Assembly (NCBI GenBank): GCA_025667525.1
Contig: CM046874.1
Coordinates: 278,316,380-278,380,379, forward strand
Source of the DNA: Glebionis coronaria
Lineage: Eukaryota; Streptophyta; Magnoliopsida; Asterales; Asteraceae
DNA length: 64,000 nucleotides
Direction: 5' to 3'
In this document: one piece after another, positions 57,470-64,000 of the stretch
Layout: every line of letters begins with the position of its first letter
Numbering within the stretch: position 1 is the stretch's first letter
Position numbers and translations under genes: made by a program
Notes under the pieces: generated by a model
Databases searched by the model: none
Seen by the model: only the letters and a program-made list of their open reading frames with translations
What the model was told of the DNA's origin: nothing

Positions 57470-59669
57470 TCGTGGCTCGTGATGCTAGGACCAACAAGGT
57501 GTTCGTGTATGGTGAAAAGAAGAAAAATCCGTCTAGGGTTTTTCTGGACGTTTTTGTGTGCGCAGCAGTATTCAGAAGGTCATAACTTTTGATTGGACCG
57601 TTGGATCGTCACAAAAATTTTTATGTGTGTTCTACATGCATATATCTAAACATCCACCGGAGGGATTGTCAAGTTTTATCGCCAATCAAAAGTTATTAAG
57701 CGTCAAAGTTGGCTGGTTTTCAGATTTGCATAAAATCTTGATTTAGGGTTTCTCCAAACCCTAGATCATTCTTCTACAAAAAAGGGAGATATGTTGCTGT
57801 TCTTAAGGACTACTTGTACTAGCCTTCGTGAGTGATTTCAAGGAATCATGATGAACCCTAGTACAAGGATCATTGTTCATGGTTGCTGCGATTTGACAAA
57901 AAAAAAGAAAAGAATTTAGGGTTTGTTTTAAAACCCTAGAAAAATAGCAGCAGCAACATATTGCAGGAAGCAACAAGTGAAGATTTTTGAAAACCCTGGA
58001 TTCGTGTTGATATGAAAGAAGAGACAAAAGGCATGGTTGTGAAGCTTCACAAGAGACATATGCGTTAGTATAAGGATCTTAGGTTGCTGAACGTATGGAC
58101 TTTTAATTACAACAGATGGTGGAGGCTTTCATGTTCACGTGACTTCTGTAGAAACAAATGTGTTGATTTTGACTTGCTGATTTTCAGGAATTAAAAGACG
58201 TGTGATATTTAATGAGTCCTACTTTGTAGGGATTATATTTTATGGCACGTTTGAAGATTTCAACATGAAAAAGATGTGTGCAAGTTATTCTTCTGTTATG
58301 TGATTTCACGTGGGTGTCTACATGGGCTGCTCAAAGAGTTCTGATGGCTAAAGTTATGGATCACGTGGGATAGAATAATGTCATTGGTCGATTTGGATTA
58401 AAGATCTTCAAATATGATTGTGATTGACACGTGAGCTGGTAATATCAAGGAAACAAACATGTGGATTTACAACTATTTTGGGAAAATTGATTCAAGATAC
58501 AACGTGATAAAAATGGTATGGATTACTCCTTCTTTCTAGGATAAAACGTGTGGAGATGCTATCTTATAGGAGTTTCTTTCGTTTTACATAACGTTAATTT
58601 ATATGTGTATCTTGGTTACGTGATCCACTTGTGAGTATATGGGCTATACTAATTGATGGGCTAGATTATCATGCTGCAAAAGGCATATACAAGAAGCAAG
58701 AAATCATTCACGTAATGATTTTAGATGTTCCTTAGTCGCTGATGAAGATAGTAGCCCCAAGCCGCTGACAATGAAGTAAACGCTGACAGGAAATATTTTG
58801 ACGCTGACATAATAAGTCAAACGCTGACAAGCGTTGACAGTGTTGTCTGGTATATGTTAATCCAAACGCTGATAGGTATTGTCCGATATCGGATAATATA
58901 CCTGACCAAGATATTGGATAAAGAAGGATATTGGATAACACAAGGATTGCTGCTGTTGAGAAAATTAGTACGTTTTGAGCACACAAAAAGGAGTTATTTA
59001 CACACGAAGGTACATGGAATCTCTGTTTTTATTTAGAATATCAAGATGATATTAATGGCTCGGATATTTTTACAAGGAGTAAATGATTTTAAAGCGAGTT
59101 AGCAACAATTCGTGAGGTAATGAGGGTCTTCATGAAGAAGTGTTGGCTTAAGGGGAAGAATTCTTATGGTAAGTTTGATGTTTGAAGAAGATTTTCGCGA
59201 GTTTGTGTTCTATCATATCTTAAAGTCATGCACTTCCAGCCACTGACTTTTAAGGTAACTTGTTCGTGCTTTACATGGATGGTGACGAAGGCTTGTCATA
59301 ACACTTGTAGGAGTTACATTATCGTGCTCAGTGTCTCACAAAGGATGAGAATATTGACAAGGGATCTAGGTCTACTTATATTTAATCATCAGTATAAGTT
59401 CTTCATCACGTGGATAGTACAAGACATGGAACACAAGGTTGGGTTATTCTACTTCTACATCAAGAATACTTTATTTATTTTTCTTCAAGATCATTACATA
59501 GAGATACATTTAGAGAATCTTCAAAGATTGCATACATTGTTTACTTCCCTGTTGATGTGACAAAAAGGGGAAGAAATACATGCTACACTTGAGGGGAAGC
59601 AATTTGAAGATCATGTACAACTTACAAGAGATACACATAGAGTTTTGCCACCATCAACTAGGGGAAGAT
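57470..59669 (+). other. Internal region of element B, non-coding
   Basis: Only short open frames, none recognisable. It contains five CACGTG motifs (58136, 58307, 58362, 58428 and 59407) and a run of CGCTGACA words at 58735-58870. Blocks such as ACACACGAAGGTA (about 59000) and AGAAGATTTTCGCG (about 59185) recur in element A. Confidence 0.7.
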
Positions 59670-60248
59670 TGTTGGGTCAAAAAGTTGATGTGGCAGAAAC
59701 TCAAAAACGAAGAAAACATAAAGATATTGTCTAAGCGTTGTCAAGAGCAATCCAAGCGTTGACAAGTGCAAACTAAGCGTTGTTGGCTCAAGAGTTGTCG
59801 TGTGCAATCCAAGCATTGTCACATGCAATTCAAGAGTTGATAGAAATGTAGACAAGAAGCTTATGGAAGCTTCTATTTAGATAAACATGCAAGATTTATT
59901 CTGCATAAGTTTATTTAAATAGAAGATTTACTTGTTTATTTGTTATTATCTCTTTTAAAACCCTAATCCTTACACTATAAAAGGAACCAAGGGTTATTAG
60001 GTTTTTCATCAATTCATTCACAATGTAAACCTAAAAGCGTGTGTGCACTAGACGTGGGATTCAACGTATACACGTCTAGTGATTGTTGATTATTAATATA
60101 ACTAGCAATCCTTTTGTTTTAATTCATGTGTTATTGTGCCTAAACACCTTGTTAATGGTTGTTGTTCTAATTCCGCTTTGATTATGTTAATCATATGAAC
60201 AATGATCATTCCTAGTAGCTTAAAGATCCGGAAACCAAGGTTTCCACA
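59670..60248 (+). repeat. 3' LTR of element B
   Basis: 579 bp, nearly identical to 56876-57454 by eye. Confidence 0.92.
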
Positions 60249-60253
60249 GAAAC
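60249..60253. other. Target-site duplication of element B (right copy)
   Basis: GAAAC, the partner of 56871-56875. Confidence 0.92.
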
Positions 60254-60266
60254 TTAGGTTTCCACA
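60254..60266 (+). repeat. Last 13 bases of the 5' LTR of element A
   Basis: TTAGGTTTCCACA, as at the end of the 3' LTR of A (TTAGGTTTCCGCA). Confidence 0.88.
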
Positions 60267-60268
60267 GT

Positions 60269-60280
60269 TGGTACCAGAGC
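60269..60280 (+). other. Primer-binding site of element A
   Basis: TGGTACCAGAGC, one base off the tRNA-iMet consensus. Confidence 0.82.
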
Positions 60281-62298
60281 CTCGTGGCTCGTGATTCTAG
60301 GACCAACAAGATGTTCGTGTTCGTGAGAAGAAATAAAAATCCGTTTAGGTTTTTCTGGTCGGTTTTGTGTGCGCAACAGTATTCAGAAGGCCATAACTTT
60401 TTATTGAACCGTTGGAGCGCCACGAAATATTTTGTATGTGTTTTACACACATATATCTAGATATCCACCAGAGGAATTGTCAAGATCTATTCCCAAGAAA
60501 ATGTTATTAAGCGTCGAAGTGAGCAGTGATCATATGCAGTTTTCTATGGACAGTCGTATTCAAAACAAGATTTCTCTTTCGTTAACCATTGGATCATCGT
60601 GAAATTTTTGTTGTAGATTCTTGGAACTTGTGTCTAGGATCTCGCCGGAGCGATCTTCAATAGGAGCTTTCATTATCGAGTTATTAGATGTCGAAGTTCA
60701 TCGCAGTAAAAGGTATTAAATTTTCTATTTTCACATAAAATCATGAATTAGGGTTTCCTCCAAACCCTAGATCGTTTTAAAGCTGAAAAGGATACGGTTT
60801 GTGATTGAGAGAACATATGAAGGGTCGTGATTTGTTGATTCTCAAACCCTAAGTTAGGGTTTCGAGGCATAAATTTATAAACCCTAAATCCTGATCGAAT
60901 GAATTAAAGCTGCTGATGTGTACATCAGATGATGTACGAACATATGTGTGAAAAGCTTGATAGCAACAACAAGTAAGTTTTGTTAACTGATGATCGTATG
61001 GCACTTTTAATGATCGTATTTTTATGATACTGCCTATATTACGTGATGTTGCTTCTTGACACAACAAAGATGGGACTACTGTTATATACATTGATTGAAT
61101 ATTATATTAATCTATGGAGAAGTAAAGGATAAAAGGGTGATCGTTTATTGTGCATAAAGCAAGACTGTTCCAAGTTTAGGTATCACGTGAAGAATGAAGT
61201 CAAGGGAGAATTAGTTTGTATTATTGTATATCACGTGATGGGATCTTTGGACTGTTTATGAAATCAATATGCGATTAGTTTGATGGTGTGTTCACACAGT
61301 GCAAAAGGAGAAAAGTATATATTGCTTTTTGGTCCGTAAGTTTTTCATCACATCTATACTTGGCCACTGACAACGTATATACCATCCTCTGACAGAGTAT
61401 ATGTTTTCGAAGACGCTGGCGTTTGTAATCGAGACGCTGACGGGTGTAGGTCAGCCACTGACAGAATTAGACACTGATAGAAATAAGTCAGGCACTGACA
61501 GAAGCGCTGACACATGTTGTCCGAGATATTATTTTTAGTCCACTGACAAGTATTGTCTGATATTGGACAACATATAGTGTAAGGAAATTGGACAGTGGAT
61601 GACAAAGGAAATGCTTCTGTTTGGAAAAGTGGTTAGGTTTTTGCACACAAAACGAGGTATTTACACACGAAGGTATATGGGATCTCTGTTATTATTCAGA
61701 ATATCATTGTGATATTTATGGCTCGGATATTTTTAGAAGAAGTATATGATCAAGGAGAAGAATTCCTATGATAAGTTTGATATTCGAAGAAGATTTTCGC
61801 GGGTTTGTGTTTTATCTTTAAACCGTGGATTACAAACATTCGTTTGAAGATCATCTTTGGTTGTGAAAACGGACTTGATAAAAAGTTAGCAAAGGTATGA
61901 GATTTTTCTTAAGATGCTCTATGCTCATATTTTCTATCCTCATTTTGTCAGCGTGAGGATTATTTTTATCAAAAGACTACTCATTATAGCCGTGAGTTTT
62001 AAAGTCTACTCATTATAGCCGTGAGTTTTGGATTCGCATGTTTACTATAAGATATGGAAATACAGGCTTGGGTTATTGTAATTCTACATCAAAAATATTG
62101 TATTTATTTTTCTTTGAAGATCATTACATAGAGCCTACATTTGGAGAATCTTCGATTGCCTACATTGTTTCCTTCCCTATTTGATGTGACAAAAAGGGGA
62201 AGATATACATGCTACACTTGAGGGGAAGCAATTTGAAAATGATGTACAACTTACAAGAGATACAGAAAGAGTTTTGCCGACATCAACTAGGGGAAGAT
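60281..62298 (+). other. Internal region of element A, non-coding
   Basis: No gene supported. CACGTG at 61184-61189 and 61232-61237. A cluster of CACTGACA/CGCTGACA words lies at 61366-61530. The purine tract before the LTR is at about 62288-62297. Confidence 0.7.
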
Positions 62299-62824
62299 TG
62301 TTGGGTCTAAAAGTTGATGTGGCAGAAACTCAAAATGAAGAAATATCAAGACGTTTGTTCAGGCATGTTGACACGTAAAAGCTAGACGCTGACACGTGTA
62401 TTCTAGACGCTGACAAATATCAAGACGCTGATGGAATTATATTTAGAGGATATATTAAAGATATTGTAGGACGATATTTAGAATATAGTTTATCTAAATA
62501 GAATATTTAGATGTTTATTCATTCTTATCTCTTGTAAAACTCTATTCCTTACACTATAAAAGGAACCAAGGGTTATAGGTTTTTTCATAACTTTCATATA
62601 CAATGTAAACCTAAAGTGTGTGTCGACTAGGTGTGGGATTAAATGTATACACACCTAGTGATTGTTTATTATTAATATAATGAGCAATCCTTGAGTAATT
62701 CATGTGTTCTTGTGCCCAAACACCTTATTTAATGGTTGTTGTTCTGTTCCGTTGTGATTGTTTAATCATATGAACAATGATCATTCCTAGCAGCTAAAAG
62801 ATCAAGGAAACTTAGGTTTCCGCA
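62299..62824 (+). repeat. 3' LTR of element A
   Basis: 526 bp, TGTTGGGTC to TTTCCGCA. Confidence 0.9.
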
Positions 62825-62829
62825 ACTAA
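62825..62829. other. Target-site duplication of element A (right copy)
   Basis: ACTAA; compare ATTAA at 56358-56362. Confidence 0.7.
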
Positions 62830-63850
62830 CATGTACCACGATCTTAAGCAGCATTTCTGGTGGAGCGGCATGAAACAGGATGTCGCTACTTTTGTTTCTA
62901 AATGTCTAACCTGGCAGCAGGTTAAGATAGAGCATCAGCGTACCAGTGACCTACTTCAGCTATTAGATATTCCAATGTAGAAATGGGATAAGATTTCTAT
63001 GGATTTTGTCACCGGATTACCACAGACTCAGCGTAGACATGATAAAATATGGGTGATTGTCGATCGCTTGACTAACTCAGCACACTTCATCCCTATCCGT
63101 AAAGATTTCGCAGTCAGTAAATTAGCAGATCTATCCACAAAAGAAATTGTACGATTACACGGTACACCTTTAGAAATTATATCAGACAGGAACCCATGAT
63201 TCACTTCTCACTTCTGGGGAGGTTTGCATAAAGCTTGGGGAACCAGGCTCAAGCTCAGCACAACTTTCCACCCGCAGACGAACGGTCAGTCAGAGCGTAC
63301 CATCCAGACTTTGGAGGACATGCTACGCGCATGTGCATTAGAATGGACAGGACACTGGGATGACTATATTTGCTTGGTCGAGTTTGCCTAAAACAAAAGT
63401 TGGCATGCCAATATCAAGCGTGCTCCCTTCAAGATGTTATACGGTAGAAAATGTCGTGCCCCTATTTGTTGGGATCAGGTTGGAGAACGTTTGACTGAGG
63501 GGCCAAAATCAATAGAGCTTACCAATGAAAAGGTCGCCATTGCCAGGGCAAAGCTACAAGAAGCGCGTACCCGCCAGAAGAGTTACACCGACAAACATCG
63601 AAGAGATCTATCATTTCAGACTGGGGACCATGTGTTCCTTAAAGTATCACCCACACGCGGCGTCAGACGTTTTGGCCTCAAAGTCAAGCTCAGCCCTCGC
63701 TACATCGGACCGTTCGAAATCCTTGAACGTGTTGGTGAAGTATCATATCAGTTGGCATTACCGCCTCAGCTTTCACACATTCATAACGTGTTCCATGTAT
63801 CACTACTCAGAGGGTACAACTATCATGAGCTTCACAAAGTGAATTATCCA
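62830..63850 (+). pseudogene. Integrase of the Tekay element, main part
   Basis: One frame throughout, but with stops at 62978-62980 (TAG, where Trp is expected), 63197-63199 (TGA, where Arg is expected) and near 63390 (TAA, where Tyr is expected). The zinc motif reads SKCLTW, so the last Cys is Trp (62912-62914). The triad is visible: MDFVTGLP, IISDRNP, and Glu in TNGQSERTIQTLEDML. The C-terminal region has LSPRYIGPFEILERVGEV and HNVFHVSLLR. It is not functional. Confidence 0.87.
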
Positions 63851-64000
63851 CTTGATCAGATTCGGGAGGACCTATCTTATATTGAAGAACCTGAAGCAGT
63901 CTTAGATCGCCAGGATCGAGTTATGAGAAGGAAAATCATTCCTTTCGTCAAGATCCAGTGGAGGAACCATACCAAGCGGGAGGCCACTTGGGGAACAGAG
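63851..64000 (+). pseudogene. Start of the integrase chromodomain (cut by the window end)
   Basis: It continues the integrase frame: EEPEAVLDRQDRVMRRKI, then FVKIQWRNHTKREATWGTE. This is the C-terminal chromodomain of Tekay/Del-type chromoviruses, which is thought to steer insertion towards particular chromatin. Only the first two thirds are in the window; no stop is seen in this part. Confidence 0.8.

Larger units (their letters stand above)
56876..60248 (+). mobile_element. Element B: coding-less LTR element nested in the 5' LTR of A
   Basis: 3373 bp with two 579-bp LTRs (56876-57454 and 59670-60248), PBS TGGTATCAGAGCC (57457-57469), a purine tract AGGGGAAGA (about 59660-59668) and an exact 5-bp duplication (GAAAC). 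The internal 2.2 kb has no credible gene. It is related to A: both LTRs start TGTTGGGTC and end with a TTTCCACA-like sequence, and internal blocks are shared. Confidence 0.9.
56363..62824 (+). mobile_element. Element A: coding-less LTR element (LARD/TRIM-like), host of element B
   Basis: It has LTRs of 526 bp. The 5' LTR is split by B (56363-56875 plus 60254-60266, again 526 bp in sum); the 3' LTR is 62299-62824. The PBS is at 60269-60280, the internal region of about 2.0 kb has no gene, and the purine tract AGGGGAAGA lies beside the 3' LTR. The 5-bp flanks nearly match. Without B it is about 3.1 kb. Its size and lack of genes mean it must use the proteins of another element; the PBS type suggests a copia partner, which is an inference. 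Confidence 0.88.

Overview
The window is plant nuclear DNA made almost entirely of nested LTR retrotransposons. I find no host gene, tRNA, rRNA or CRISPR array. A plant, probably a dicot, is indicated by Athila-type Ty3/gypsy pol, a Tekay-type chromovirus ending in a chromodomain, a Sirevirus-like Ty1/copia element, tRNA-Asp and tRNA-iMet type primer-binding sites, and AT-rich spacers. The species cannot be fixed from the sequence.

Left part (1-18329). A decayed Athila-like element (I, + strand) has LTRs of about 4.06 kb at 778-4831 and 13123-17192, with gag, protease, RT, RNase H and integrase between them. Bases 1-777 repeat the region just upstream of its 3' LTR, so I appears to be one unit of a head-to-tail array sharing LTRs. 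Next come a reversed LTR fragment (V, 17193-18092) and a short protease remnant of a Tat-lineage element (18095-18329).

Middle (18330-41291). A second, related element (III, - strand) runs from its 3' LTR (18330-21919) to a partial 5' LTR (38573-39843). It keeps gag and protease, but where element I has RT, RNase H and integrase it has an acidic coding stretch I do not recognise, so it looks non-autonomous. Athila-like element II (23778-33922, - strand, two 1574-bp LTRs, 5-bp duplication ATAAA) sits inside it. At 39844 another LTR of family I/III (IV, + strand) interrupts the 5' LTR of III.

Right part (41292-64000). A Tekay-type chromovirus (+ strand) interrupts LTR IV and runs off the window inside its chromodomain. 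A Sirevirus-like copia element (48075-56224) and a nest of two coding-less LTR elements (A at 56363-62824, B at 56876-60248 inside it) split its pol.

Relative order from nesting: the Tat remnant is older than III and V; III is older than II and IV; IV is older than the Tekay element; Tekay is older than the copia element and A; A is older than B. All pol genes carry stops or frameshifts, and several have lost catalytic or metal-binding residues. The least expected structures are the replaced pol segment of III, the terminal hairpin at the LTR starts of the I/III family, a regular GC-rich palindrome array in the leader of II, and a dense CACGTG cluster inside B.
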